DNA of 13,540 nt from WTJX01 sp045106295 (GTDB taxonomy: Bacteria; Bacteroidota; Bacteroidia; Cytophagales; JAAEPT01), in contig JBGCEI010000001.1 in the NCBI GenBank assembly GCA_045106295.1, positions 1 to 13,540 on the forward strand, written 5' to 3'. The notes below the pieces were generated by a model. It did no database searches. It was not told the origin of the DNA and saw only the letters and a program-made list of their open reading frames with translations. Shown one piece after another: positions 1 through 8,148 of this stretch. Position numbers and translations under genes: made by a program. Position 1 is the stretch's first letter, and every line of letters begins with the position of its first letter.

Positions 1-697
1 TGTCATCTGTGGAGTAAGTTACTTTTCCACCTAAATTAGAGATAACACCACCTAACGACATATCAAACACCCTTCCCCCAAGGTAAATTTCATTTTTATA
101 GTAAAGACCTAAATCAGCAGCCAGTGTATTAGCTGGTTTTAAGTTTTGATTGTTACCACTACTTGCAAGACCATTAGCTAAATCTGAACGCAAGAAGTTG
201 ACACCTATACCAAGGCCTAATTTTTCACTTAGTTTTCTAGAATAAGTAACGCCAACTGATAGTTCTTTAGGTTTTCCGACTCCATTAGATTTACCTAGCT
301 CATCTGTAAACTGAATATCACCTAGACTAAAGTAATTTAGGTGGAAACCAAATGCTTGTTGGTCGTCATCTTTTGGTTTAATGTAACCAGATAAATAGGC
401 AATCCACATATCAGTGATTCCTAGCTGACGGAGCCATGGTGTAAATGAAATAGCCGCACCAGCGTTATTTTTATTAAAGACCATTTTCCCAGGGTTCCAA
501 TAAGCGGCATTAGCGTCAGGAGTAGTAGCAGCACCAAGATCACCCATTGCTGCGCCTTTAGCATCTGCTGGTATAGTTAAAAAAGACATAGCGGTAGTAA
601 TAATGTTACCGTTTTGTCCATTAGTAGAGTTTTGAGAAAAAGTAACTGTCGATAGAGCTACTAAAACTATAAGTAGGGATGTTTTTCTTACTGACAT
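1..697 (-). CDS. porV: PorV (LptO family), T9SS outer-membrane protein, C-terminus cut off by window edge
   Basis: PorV is an outer-membrane beta-barrel of the type IX secretion system. It binds cargo leaving the translocon and delivers it to the PorU sortase. Translation from the ATG at 695-697 stays open to the window edge, giving 232 residues of a family that is usually about 380-400. Residues 1-21 look like a signal peptide (basic start, then LLIVLVALSTVTFS). The stretch at about 44-70, DAKGAAMGDLGAATTPDA followed by YWNPG, is the family signature close to the mature N-terminus. The remainder alternates polar and aromatic residues as in amphipathic strands. The gene lies 44 nt after the porU stop on the same strand, so co-transcription with porU is likely. 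What I see is the signal peptide, signature and gene order; the role comes from characterised homologues. I am confident of the family. Confidence 0.92.
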   Translation of the reverse strand, partial: MSVRKTSLLIVLVALSTVTFSQNSTNGQNGNIITTAMSFLTIPADAKGAAMGDLGAATTPDANAAYWNPGKMVFNKNNAGAAISFTPWLRQLGITDMWIAYLSGYIKPKDDDQQAFGFHLNYFSLGDIQFTDELGKSNGVGKPKELSVGVTYSRKLSEKLGLGIGVNFLRSDLANGLASSGNNQNLKPANTLAADLGLYYKNEIYLGGRVFDMSLGGVISNLGGKVTYSTDD

Positions 698-741
698 ACG
701 TTTTATTATAAAGTATAAATGATTCTTTAAATTACAATAAA

Positions 742-3700
742 TTACTGAGCAATCACTAATCTTTTGACATTTTTTGCCTTTTTTTCACTAGTTAAAGATG
801 TTACAGTAATGCGGTAGATGTATATTCCAGGAGCTACTTTTTCTCCTCCATCTGATGTTCCATTCCAGTAAATATTGATGTCTTCGTCCGGTATACCTTC
901 TGTAGATTTAGTCATTGTTTTTACAACATTTCCTGACTGATTGACAATTTCAACGATAGTCTCTGTTGCTTCGTCAACAAAATCATAGCTAAGGTTAAAT
1001 TCAAACGCATCAAAAGTAAAATCTACTGGGTTTGGATTGGCCGTAGCTTTAAATGTGTTTTCTATGGAGAAGTTTATTGTTTCGTAACGCACGTTATCAT
1101 ACACATCCCAAGCAATTACACGGAGTGAGTAATTGCCTGCATCTAGAGAAATTTTATCTTGCAAATTTAAGCCTGTTACTGTTCCTACTGTTGAACTATT
1201 GAGGTTATAACTAAACAGTTCATTTACACTGTATTGAGCTAGTATGTCGTTACTGCTTACATTTCTGATTTCTACTAAAATATCTCTACCTATTGCTTCT
1301 GAAGAGGTAGAGATACCAGAACTATCAGAAATGAGGAGTGAAAAGGAAGCATTCTTCATTACCGTATTATTTTCAATACGACTGCTGTCTGCAAATAAAA
1401 TGGTTATTTCAGGCGGAGTTACATCACAATTTGTGGTACAATTCGTTGAAGGAGTATATTCATAACCAATATTAGTATAGGCACCAGAAGCATCTAATAA
1501 ACTGTCAGTACTAAAAGCATGGAGGCTGATTTTTCCAAATTCCCCATTTTTTAAGGTAGAAAGGTATTTTGGCATTACTATGCTTACGGTAAACTTACCG
1601 TCCACTACAGAAAAAGCCCCTTTGAAAAAAGATTTCTCTCTTACTTTATAATCTGACTTATAATTGTACTCAGTATCATTGCTATTTTGTTGTGAGCTTC
1701 CTAGTGTAGAGCCTAAAGTGGTGTAAGTGGATTTTCTATCCATTATCTCTACTGTTACCGTTCCATTGAAGTTGGAGACAATATTCTCATTATCTTTGAT
1801 AGAACCATTGATTTCTACTACTTCTAGTGAAGATAAGGTGTCATTGGCAGAAGCGTTAAATACATTACCGTTTATGGAATCAATAACAGCATCATATTTT
1901 GGTATATTAATTCTCATAGATGGGTCTCCCATTAATGCAACGTTCCTGTTATTGAATTGATTGCTTCCGAATCCTTGTTCAGTATACGTATTATTTTTGG
2001 CTGACTTATAAATATCTCCTAGAGTGGCATGTCTATTTTGTGCTAATAGGGATGTAGTAGATTCAAAGAAGTTATCTACCATTCTTCCGTTAGCGTTAGC
2101 AAATACGAATCTTGTAGGGGAAATTATGGCTATTCCACCACCTTCATTTTCACTAAATAATACAGCGTCTACACCAGAATTTTGATGATAAGGATGATCA
2201 AATTTACCAAAGCTACAGCTCCCTATTACTACTATAGGTAACTTATTTTTGTTTAACCAATCAGCTTCGATATCTGTAGGAGAAGTTATTTTTTCACTTG
2301 TTAATTTAGTAGTCGATCCATGCCCTAAGTATGTTATGAGTAGTGCTCCATCATTAACTGTATTTATCACATCTTCTTCCATCTGTGGTACGGTTACAGC
2401 ATTCCCAGAAGAAGCGGATATTTGCTCGTAAGCATCCATGTATATTTTTTCAGTCACAAAATTAATGCGAGAACTATCAGTAGCTATAGAAGAGGAAGAT
2501 TCTCCTTGTCTAACGAATAGGTCGCCATGTCCATCATCTGCCATAATAACTGATTTGGTTTTCCAGCTCCCTTTAGTTAGTGCTGGGTTATCATATCTTT
2601 TTAACTTATTAACTATAATTGTAGCATCAGTCGTATTTCGTACAGGTATTCGTCCAACTGAAATATCTAAGTTGTAGGAGGTAGCATTAACTTTCCATTC
2701 TCCCTCTCCATCTTCCAATAGAGCATAATAATCATCAGATTGAAAGCTCTCTATGTTGTTTATCCAGTTTCTAGCTTGGTAACTTGGTATGTAACTACCA
2801 AAAGCATAGGGTTTTACGGCATGTCGATAGTCATAGCTACCATCACCAAATAATAGTAAATACTTTAAGGTAGAAGGACCTTTGTCAAATAACATTCTTA
2901 CAAAATTTCGTATAGCAGTAGGGTCTTGTCTTCCAGCAGAAAATTCATTGTAAATGTCAAACACATCGACTACCTGTGTACTAATACCATATTCTGAAGC
3001 TCTGTAAGAAGCTAACTCATTTGCCTCATCCCTGAAATTAGGGTGGGTTATAATGATTAATTCTGTTGGTGATAATGAGTGTAAGTTTTGATTAGAGATT
3101 TCATTTAAAAAAAGTGGTGTTCTAGTGATTTGTGTTTTATCAAAAGCTATGAATTCTTTAATCTTTGAAAGACTTGTTGTTGTGAAATTTTGTGACGGTA
3201 AGTCATATAATTGGTTTTTAACCTCTAAAGGATCTGTTACATCCCATATTAAATAATCGGAAGTAATACCTGATAGTTGGAAAAGAGAGGCACTTTCTAA
3301 ACTAGACTTAGACCTAAATGGCAAGTAATTATTTGATATAGTTAAGTCTCGAGATAAAAAAAGCTCAAACCAGTCTAATAAGACTCGATCATTTTTAGAA
3401 TTGTTTAAATTTTTGACACCTATTCTGTTTGTTTGCCCTTCAAGTATGCGTGTTGAAGAAAAAGTAAACTCACTTTCTCTGACCTTATATACATTGTAAT
3501 AAGGAAATTGTGCTATATCTATTGTGAAATCTGTTAAGATCGAGTTGTTGAAATATAATTCACATCTAACGGGTTCTTCTCTGAAGTATTTATTAGCTAC
3601 AGAGTATTTAATAACTGATGATTGACTAGTGTCAACATTGTTTATTTCTGGCAGAGATATATTGCCGATTATATTTTTGTTGAAACTTCTTCCTAATAAA

Positions 3701-4317
3701 TTCCTTCCTGTTGCATCCGCAATAATAGTTTGTTCTTTTTCATAATGATAATGTTCATCGAATGAGGTTATAGTTTGAGTAGCTCCAGTGCCATTAATAT
3801 TATTAGAGGGTGTTTTGCGTTGACTTGATTCATCAATTGTGACGTAATAGAATGATGAATCCGTATATGGATTTAATTCGTATATGTATGATGTGTCAGT
3901 CATGTCTACAGACCAGTTACTTGCAAACGAAGCATAAAATAACATGTAATCTGAACTGTTGAAAATGCTATCTGCTCCACCTTCAAAATGTACTGGTAAC
4001 TCTTCTAAATCATCAGTTGTATACGCTGAATAAGATTGTGGAAGAGCTGAGCCTAATGCGCCTCCATATATTTTAATGTTTCTTGGGTCTACAGAAGATG
4101 GATCTATACCTAGTTTGTTTTGCAAATAAGCATAATCAAGTTTAAGTATTGTTCCAGAAGCATTGATCTCATCTTCTAGTTGTACAACAGCTAGTTTATA
4201 CCACGTACCAGAAGCAAGTACTGAATTTGGCTCATAAGTTATTGCCAAAACATCACTAAAGGTGCAAACTATCGTAAGGATAGAAGCTAAAACAATTTTG
4301 TTGATCATCTTTTTCAT
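742..4317 (-). CDS. porU: PorU, T9SS C25-type sortase/transpeptidase
   Basis: PorU is the cell-surface enzyme of T9SS. It removes the C-terminal sorting domain from secreted cargo and attaches the protein to a lipopolysaccharide-type anchor. The 1191 residues begin with a signal peptide (about 1-25, ending DVLA). A beta-rich N-terminal region follows, then a gingipain-like C25 peptidase domain from about 418 to 803. The catalytic dyad is visible: His666 in LGHGS and Cys701 in IGSCSFGKFDHP, 35 residues apart as expected for the family. GDGSYDYR (491-498) and MGDPSMR (797-803 region) are further family landmarks. Residues 965-1085 form an Ig-like section opening DVTPPEI. The last 105 or so residues (ANPNPVDF to the end) are a FlgD-like/T9SS C-terminal domain, which PorU is known to keep. 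A second in-frame ATG at codon 4 is an alternative start. Length is normal for the family. PorV, its partner, is encoded next. Confidence 0.95.
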   Translation of the reverse strand: MKKMINKIVLASILTIVCTFSDVLAITYEPNSVLASGTWYKLAVVQLEDEINASGTILKLDYAYLQNKLGIDPSSVDPRNIKIYGGALGSALPQSYSAYTTDDLEELPVHFEGGADSIFNSSDYMLFYASFASNWSVDMTDTSYIYELNPYTDSSFYYVTIDESSQRKTPSNNINGTGATQTITSFDEHYHYEKEQTIIADATGRNLLGRSFNKNIIGNISLPEINNVDTSQSSVIKYSVANKYFREEPVRCELYFNNSILTDFTIDIAQFPYYNVYKVRESEFTFSSTRILEGQTNRIGVKNLNNSKNDRVLLDWFELFLSRDLTISNNYLPFRSKSSLESASLFQLSGITSDYLIWDVTDPLEVKNQLYDLPSQNFTTTSLSKIKEFIAFDKTQITRTPLFLNEISNQNLHSLSPTELIIITHPNFRDEANELASYRASEYGISTQVVDVFDIYNEFSAGRQDPTAIRNFVRMLFDKGPSTLKYLLLFGDGSYDYRHAVKPYAFGSYIPSYQARNWINNIESFQSDDYYALLEDGEGEWKVNATSYNLDISVGRIPVRNTTDATIIVNKLKRYDNPALTKGSWKTKSVIMADDGHGDLFVRQGESSSSIATDSSRINFVTEKIYMDAYEQISASSGNAVTVPQMEEDVINTVNDGALLITYLGHGSTTKLTSEKITSPTDIEADWLNKNKLPIVVIGSCSFGKFDHPYHQNSGVDAVLFSENEGGGIAIISPTRFVFANANGRMVDNFFESTTSLLAQNRHATLGDIYKSAKNNTYTEQGFGSNQFNNRNVALMGDPSMRINIPKYDAVIDSINGNVFNASANDTLSSLEVVEINGSIKDNENIVSNFNGTVTVEIMDRKSTYTTLGSTLGSSQQNSNDTEYNYKSDYKVREKSFFKGAFSVVDGKFTVSIVMPKYLSTLKNGEFGKISLHAFSTDSLLDASGAYTNIGYEYTPSTNCTTNCDVTPPEITILFADSSRIENNTVMKNASFSLLISDSSGISTSSEAIGRDILVEIRNVSSNDILAQYSVNELFSYNLNSSTVGTVTGLNLQDKISLDAGNYSLRVIAWDVYDNVRYETINFSIENTFKATANPNPVDFTFDAFEFNLSYDFVDEATETIVEIVNQSGNVVKTMTKSTEGIPDEDINIYWNGTSDGGEKVAPGIYIYRITVTSLTSEKKAKNVKRLVIAQ

Positions 4318-4412
4318 ACAGTTAGCAGGTAATTTGAAAAGGTAACTTATGTACTAATAAACCGAAAGGTAAGGAAGGGTAGTTGTATTGATATGTCTTT
4401 ATAATAACATTC

Positions 4413-4429
4413 ACTGATTTTTCATCAGT
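4413..4429. repeat. Short perfect stem-loop upstream of porU
   Basis: ACTGAT (4413-4418) and ATCAGT (4424-4429) are exact reverse complements around a 5-nt loop, TTTTC. The element lies about 96 bp before the porU start. No clean T-run follows on the minus strand, so it is a weak terminator candidate for pssA. A 6-bp AT-rich stem is also expected by chance fairly often in this sequence. Confidence 0.25.
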
Positions 4430-4484
4430 TTATTGTTCATGAAAGAAATATTTATTCGTGTACATCGTCTGCTTCTCTAATAAC

Positions 4485-4517
4485 TAGACTTATAAGTCGT
4501 ATACTTAAGTGAGTCTA
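4485..4517. repeat. 33-nt imperfect inverted repeat between pssA and porU
   Basis: The outer arms TAGACT (4485-4490) and AGTCTA (4512-4517) pair exactly. The inner arms TAAGT (4493-4497) and ACTTA (4503-4507) also pair exactly around the 5-nt loop CGTAT. The arms are joined by A4492-T4510 and a T-G pair, with two bases (4508-4509) bulged. Two smaller perfect palindromes are nested in it, GACTTATAAGTC (4487-4498) and ACTTAAGT (4503-4510). The element sits about 50 nt after the pssA stop and 170 nt before porU. It could end the pssA transcript or act in the porU leader. On the minus strand it is followed by GTTATTAG, not a T-tract, so a standard intrinsic terminator is not supported. Confidence 0.4.
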
Positions 4518-4565
4518 TGTTTTTCTTTTGGGCGTAGTATTATCCTAGACCTTTAAAAGTGATTA

Positions 4566-5225
4566 TTATTTTATGTTAAATAATGGAATTAGTAAGTAGA
4601 GAATAAAAATAGGCAGAATTATTTGTGTACCTAACAAATATAGTAAAATAAGACTGATTATCAAAAAGGCTACTTGCCACCTGTTTTTAATGTTTAATTT
4701 AGGGTATTTCCATGTAGTTAACATGCTCAATGATATAACAATAATTATTCCTAAAAGGATCCATTGGTAAATAGGATTATTAATTAGGCTGTAATGTTGA
4801 TAACCATAAGGGATAGATGCAAGTGTGATTCCTGCTGCGGGACTGGGTACTCCATCAAAAAAAGAAGGACCCTCAGGATGTTCTGTTATGTTATATTTTG
4901 CAAGCCTGAGGGCTGCTGTTGCTGGTATAATAAATAGTAAATAACCATACCATTCGTTCGAGAAACAAGAATAAAAAATTAAAAATGCTGGAGCTAATCC
5001 AAAAGTTGTTAGATCTGAGAAAGAATCCAGCTCTTTGCCTAAAGGAGACGCTATTTTCAATAAACGAGCCACAAAACCGTCCCATATATCAAAAAAAGCA
5101 CCTAACAGAATAAATAGGAAAGACGATAGAACATCACCTGATATAGCTAATGTAATGGCAATACAGCCACAAAATAAATTACATAATGTAATTAGGTTTG
5201 GGATGTGTTTTATAATATTATTCAA
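4566..5225 (-). CDS. pssA: CDP-diacylglycerol-serine O-phosphatidyltransferase (phosphatidylserine synthase), TTG start
   Basis: This inner-membrane enzyme joins CDP-diacylglycerol and L-serine to give phosphatidylserine, the precursor of phosphatidylethanolamine. The CDP-alcohol phosphatidyltransferase signature is complete: D49-G50-x2-A53-R54-x8-G63-x3-D67-x3-D71, whose aspartates bind the metal ions. The serine-synthase type is suggested by the N-terminus (KHIPNLITLCNLFCGC) and by FFDGVPSPAAG at 122-132. At 219 residues with about six to eight hydrophobic segments it has the usual length and shape. The first codon, at 5223-5225, is TTG. No in-frame ATG lies between it and the TAA six codons upstream, and family members begin just before KHIPNLIT, so TTG is the best start. 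The decarboxylase gene psd is not in the window. The gene is divergent from the glycosyltransferase at 5457. Confidence 0.9.
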   Translation of the reverse strand: MNNIIKHIPNLITLCNLFCGCIAITLAISGDVLSSFLFILLGAFFDIWDGFVARLLKIASPLGKELDSFSDLTTFGLAPAFLIFYSCFSNEWYGYLLFIIPATAALRLAKYNITEHPEGPSFFDGVPSPAAGITLASIPYGYQHYSLINNPIYQWILLGIIIVISLSMLTTWKYPKLNIKNRWQVAFLIISLILLYLLGTQIILPIFILYLLIPLFNIK

Positions 5226-5339
5226 CGTAGTAAAGTTTAGTTAATTAGATAAAAGCAAGGGACTATTAGAAGAGTGAAAATTTGATTAAAAAAATACCAT
5301 AATCGTTTTCATAAGGTTACGTTGACAGCATCAGTAAAA

Positions 5340-5371
5340 ATCACATGGAAATGTGATAATATAATATCACA
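5340..5371. promoter_or_regulatory. Alternating TCACA/TGTGA half-sites in the pssA-glycosyltransferase divergent region
   Basis: ATCACAT (5340-5346) and ATGTGAT (5351-5357) are exact reverse complements separated by GGAA. TATCACA (5365-5371) then repeats the first half-site, so TGTGA (5352-5356) faces TCACA (5367-5371) across 10 nt. The cluster lies about 86 bp before the glycosyltransferase start and 115 bp before pssA, so it could serve either. The half-sites are like those bound by the Crp/Fnr family, but the spacing and order are not the classical TGTGA-N6-TCACA. A hairpin is the alternative reading. The remainder of 5226-5456 is AT-rich and I see no exact TAnnTTTG promoter in it, only near-matches such as TATGTTTT at 5431. 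Confidence 0.35.
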
Positions 5372-5456
5372 AATAGTGTAAGTTTATTTATTAGAAAATT
5401 GGTAGGTTTATTCAAAGTGGAATAAATTAATATGTTTTTATAAAAGTAATATTTAA

Positions 5457-6308
5457 ATGGCGCTATCAAAAATATTTTTATTTGTTAAAGATGAAATAGA
5501 TACAATTCAGGCATGGATTGTACACCATTCTAAGATAGTGGGGATTAATAACCTATTTATTATTGATAATGGATCTACTGATGGAACTCTTCAGATAATT
5601 AAAAGATATCCTGAAATAAATCTTTTTTATTGTGATGATTTTAATCAGAAGGAGAAAAAACTCAATGAGTTGATGACATTAGAAAAAGAGACGGCTGATT
5701 TGCTAATTCCCTTGGATGGAGATGAGTTTTTAAGTGTTAAAAAAAATAGCGATTATATTCTTCAGCCGCAAGAAGTGAAAGAATATTTCAATAAAAAATT
5801 AGATGAGTGGCTAAAAAGCAACTCTGGTATTCTTTCTATATCTGAATATTTACTAAGTTTCCCAAGAAACGAAAAACAAAATAAGATTGATGAGATAGAT
5901 TTATTTTATTCTCAAAATGAGAATAGCTACGCTTACTTTAAGCAATTTTCTAAAATTTTTTTTTTAGCCAAGGACTTTCTCTCTACCGATGGAGGGAATC
6001 ATAACGGTAAAACGTTATCGGGTAATAACGGTAAAGAGACTACCGAACTAGTTATTTTTCATTTATGGAATTTAGGATGGGAAAAGCTATATCAAAAAGA
6101 AATCAAATCATGTATTGCTAGAGGGTATGATGTCGAGAATGAATCAGAATTAGAGAAATTGATGGATTTGAAAGCAAAAAGTTGGCATAAAATAATGAAT
6201 GTCCTTCATTACAAAAGAGGAACTCTTCAAAATTATTGGCAAGATGAATTAGATAAATCGGTTACAATAAATGAGTTTAGGAATTATATGAAAACACTAG
6301 TAGTGTAA
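5457..6308 (+). CDS. Glycosyltransferase of the GT2/GT92-like type (Glyco_tranf_2_4-like)
   Basis: This is a probable cytoplasmic glycosyltransferase that transfers a sugar from a nucleotide donor, likely to a surface glycan. Residues 9-23 (FVKDEIDTIQAWIVH) match the family's opening, where a K-[DN]-E is followed by a W and an H. IDNGSTDGT (36-44) is the nucleotide-binding loop of GT-A enzymes. LDGDEFL (86-92) carries the metal-binding DxD, Asp87 and Asp89. GGNHNGK (179-185) and VIFHLWNLG (199-207) are the acceptor-side histidine motifs usual in this family. There is no signal peptide or membrane segment. At 283 residues it is of normal length. Codons 167-169 contain a run of ten T (5956-5965) read in frame. 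The sugar and acceptor cannot be read from the sequence. It converges with the GT-C-like gene, 44 nt away, and no terminator is seen between them. Confidence 0.8.
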   Translation: MALSKIFLFVKDEIDTIQAWIVHHSKIVGINNLFIIDNGSTDGTLQIIKRYPEINLFYCDDFNQKEKKLNELMTLEKETADLLIPLDGDEFLSVKKNSDYILQPQEVKEYFNKKLDEWLKSNSGILSISEYLLSFPRNEKQNKIDEIDLFYSQNENSYAYFKQFSKIFFLAKDFLSTDGGNHNGKTLSGNNGKETTELVIFHLWNLGWEKLYQKEIKSCIARGYDVENESELEKLMDLKAKSWHKIMNVLHYKRGTLQNYWQDELDKSVTINEFRNYMKTLVV

Positions 6309-6352
6309 GGTTCATTTATATTTTTAAAATAGTAGAAGAAGTATTGCTTGAA

Positions 6353-8041
6353 TTAAATTTCAATCACTTGATTAATTGTTTTAAAATAATATTCATTAGC
6401 CTCAGTAAGTAATATCAAACCTACTTGATATGAGCCTGGAGCTAATGCCCTTGTATCTATTATCTTTTCATAGCCATTGTAATCGTAGCCTATTTGCTGA
6501 ATGCTCCTTAAATTACGGTTCATTATTTTTTTACATGGATAAATGATTTTTTTTAATTCAGAGGTTAGAACAACAAAGTAGTGGTTTTTGCTATTTTGTT
6601 GTTTTAAGTGAAAGCCGTTTCCTTTGACACGAATATTAGTAGACAACCATTCATATTGAAAGGTAAAACGGACTTCATTGTTAGTCACATATTTAACTTT
6701 TGACCAGTCAAAATCAGTCAATTTGTTAGAACCTTCTTTTATAGGACATTGATCCATAGGATGGTGTGAATAATAGCCCATAAAATGTGCTTGGTTAACG
6801 AGTTCAATAGCTTCTTTCTGAGAAGGACACCTGTAGCCATAACTTTCTTCTGGATTATCTACATAACAAGATTTATTGATCTTAATATAGTGACTTAGAT
6901 GATTTAGATAATCTTTTTGGATATTGAATGTAAATGAAAAGTACGCTACACACGTTGCTTGAAGTGCTAACTTAACAATTACAGGTGTTTTCTTTTCACG
7001 GTAAGTGACAAAACTTATTACAAGTAGAACATATAAAATAGAGGAATACAACCTGAAACGGGACTCAGATGGGGATGATAGTTGTAATCTACCTAATGAG
7101 ACTAAAAAAAGAGAACTTACTATCAATAGCAATCCGCAGAGTAATAAATACTTTTTATGATTAAATAATTGATAAACAAGATACATAATAAGTGAGCTTA
7201 TTGTTAGCCCAGCTGCAAAAACTAGTTTTTCAACATTTCCAAAAATATAGAATGGAGAACCTATTAATTTCATGAAAAAACTAAAAAGAGCTTCCGTATT
7301 ACAAAACAGGTTTTCTGATACACTAACAGGTTTTGGTCCCCATCCTTGCTTCAGATCATTTAAGTATAAAACAGTCATTATCGCAAAAACTATGATCCAA
7401 ATAAAACATAGTCTCCAGCGCTTATATAACAATAAAAGCAATGCTCCAATTGGACCTAATAAGATTCCATGGGCGCATGTATAAAAACCCAGTAGCCCTA
7501 GTAATAATGCTAAGATATACTGTTTTAGGCCTCCGTTTTTGAGGAGATATAGCGATAAATAAATCAGGAAAAAAGCGCCAAAAAACTCAATGCTGGCAAT
7601 TTCCATGATTGAAGAAAGGTAATACTGGAAATTGATGAGTAAACAGCTTATAGGGAAGAGTAAATAATTTGATTTTTTTGGAATGAAAGATTTTTTAAAT
7701 ATAAATAGCAGGGCTACTAAAAATAAGTTTCCAATAATTGTTAATACTTTGAAGTTGATTGTACCAAATAAATAATAGTAAACTGTAAGTAGAATATTAT
7801 TTAAATAGAGTCTATGCCCGTTGTGTTGGTTTGTGAAAAATATTTTTATTTTTTCTAAGTTTGATTCAGATGAAAGGTAGTTGTTGAAGTATTCTAAAAC
7901 AGTGTAATACTCATCCCAGATAGGAGCGTTTACAGAATGCTTTATGATTACAAAGAGATAAAATATTATTACTCCAAAAGAACCCAGAATTGAGATTACT
8001 TCTATTTTTGATAAATTTTTTAGCTGATTATTGAAGCTCAT
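6353..8041 (-). CDS. Polytopic membrane protein, GT-C glycosyltransferase-like, with C-terminal soluble domain
   Basis: This is probably an inner-membrane, lipid-linked-sugar-dependent glycosyltransferase or a related glycan enzyme; the exact family is uncertain. The 562 residues have about ten or eleven hydrophobic segments between 13 and 375. The first periplasmic loop has the acidic motif IWDEYYT (41-47) and then HNGHR (73-77), as expected of GT-C-like proteins where an early Asp/Glu is catalytic. GRLQLSSPSESRFR (317-330) is another recurring feature of such proteins. From about 376 the chain is soluble, with Cys392, Cys405, Cys432 and Cys503 that could form disulfides if periplasmic. It ends in a beta-rich stretch containing DTRALAPGSYQVG (529-541). 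It starts with ATG and is followed by no same-strand gene before pssA. An O-antigen polymerase or flippase is less likely given the WDEY/HNGHR pair. Confidence 0.6.
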   Translation of the reverse strand: MSFNNQLKNLSKIEVISILGSFGVIIFYLFVIIKHSVNAPIWDEYYTVLEYFNNYLSSESNLEKIKIFFTNQHNGHRLYLNNILLTVYYYLFGTINFKVLTIIGNLFLVALLFIFKKSFIPKKSNYLLFPISCLLINFQYYLSSIMEIASIEFFGAFFLIYLSLYLLKNGGLKQYILALLLGLLGFYTCAHGILLGPIGALLLLLYKRWRLCFIWIIVFAIMTVLYLNDLKQGWGPKPVSVSENLFCNTEALFSFFMKLIGSPFYIFGNVEKLVFAAGLTISSLIMYLVYQLFNHKKYLLLCGLLLIVSSLFLVSLGRLQLSSPSESRFRLYSSILYVLLVISFVTYREKKTPVIVKLALQATCVAYFSFTFNIQKDYLNHLSHYIKINKSCYVDNPEESYGYRCPSQKEAIELVNQAHFMGYYSHHPMDQCPIKEGSNKLTDFDWSKVKYVTNNEVRFTFQYEWLSTNIRVKGNGFHLKQQNSKNHYFVVLTSELKKIIYPCKKIMNRNLRSIQQIGYDYNGYEKIIDTRALAPGSYQVGLILLTEANEYYFKTINQVIEI

Positions 8042-8045
8042 AGCA

Positions 8046-8053
8046 CAAAAGTA
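8046..8053 (-). promoter_or_regulatory. Exact match to Bacteroidota -7 element before the GT-C-like gene
   Basis: Read on the minus strand, 8053 to 8046 is TACTTTTG, an exact TAnnTTTG. It ends 4 nt before the ATG at 8041, so transcription would start at or inside the start codon (a leaderless message), which weakens the call. I see no convincing TTG at the -33 position. The surrounding 14-mer ACAAAAGTAATTAT (plus strand, 8045-8058) recurs at 8826-8839. Confidence 0.22.
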
Positions 8054-8148
8054 ATTATATTATCCTTTTTTTGTTCAAAAAAAACATGGCGAATTTAGTA
8101 ATGAAGTATACAGGGTAAACGCTATTAGTTCGAGTTCCTGAGAAAAAT

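Noticed and set aside
1244..2677. Several open frames of 60-79 codons on the plus strand inside porU
   Set aside because: They are antisense to a well-supported gene, have no recognisable domains, and follow from the codon pattern of porU.
6348..6363. TTGAA-N6-TTCAA inverted repeat at the convergent glycosyltransferase/GT-C junction, considered as a terminator
   Set aside because: Five-base AT-rich arms are too weak, there is no following T-tract, and half of it lies in the GT-C-like coding sequence.
8066..8084. T7-GTTC-A8 inverted repeat between the methyltransferase and GT-C-like genes, considered as a terminator
   Set aside because: The stem is entirely A-T around a four-base loop, with no G-C pairs to stabilise it. 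Homopolymer runs like these arise readily in this AT-rich DNA.
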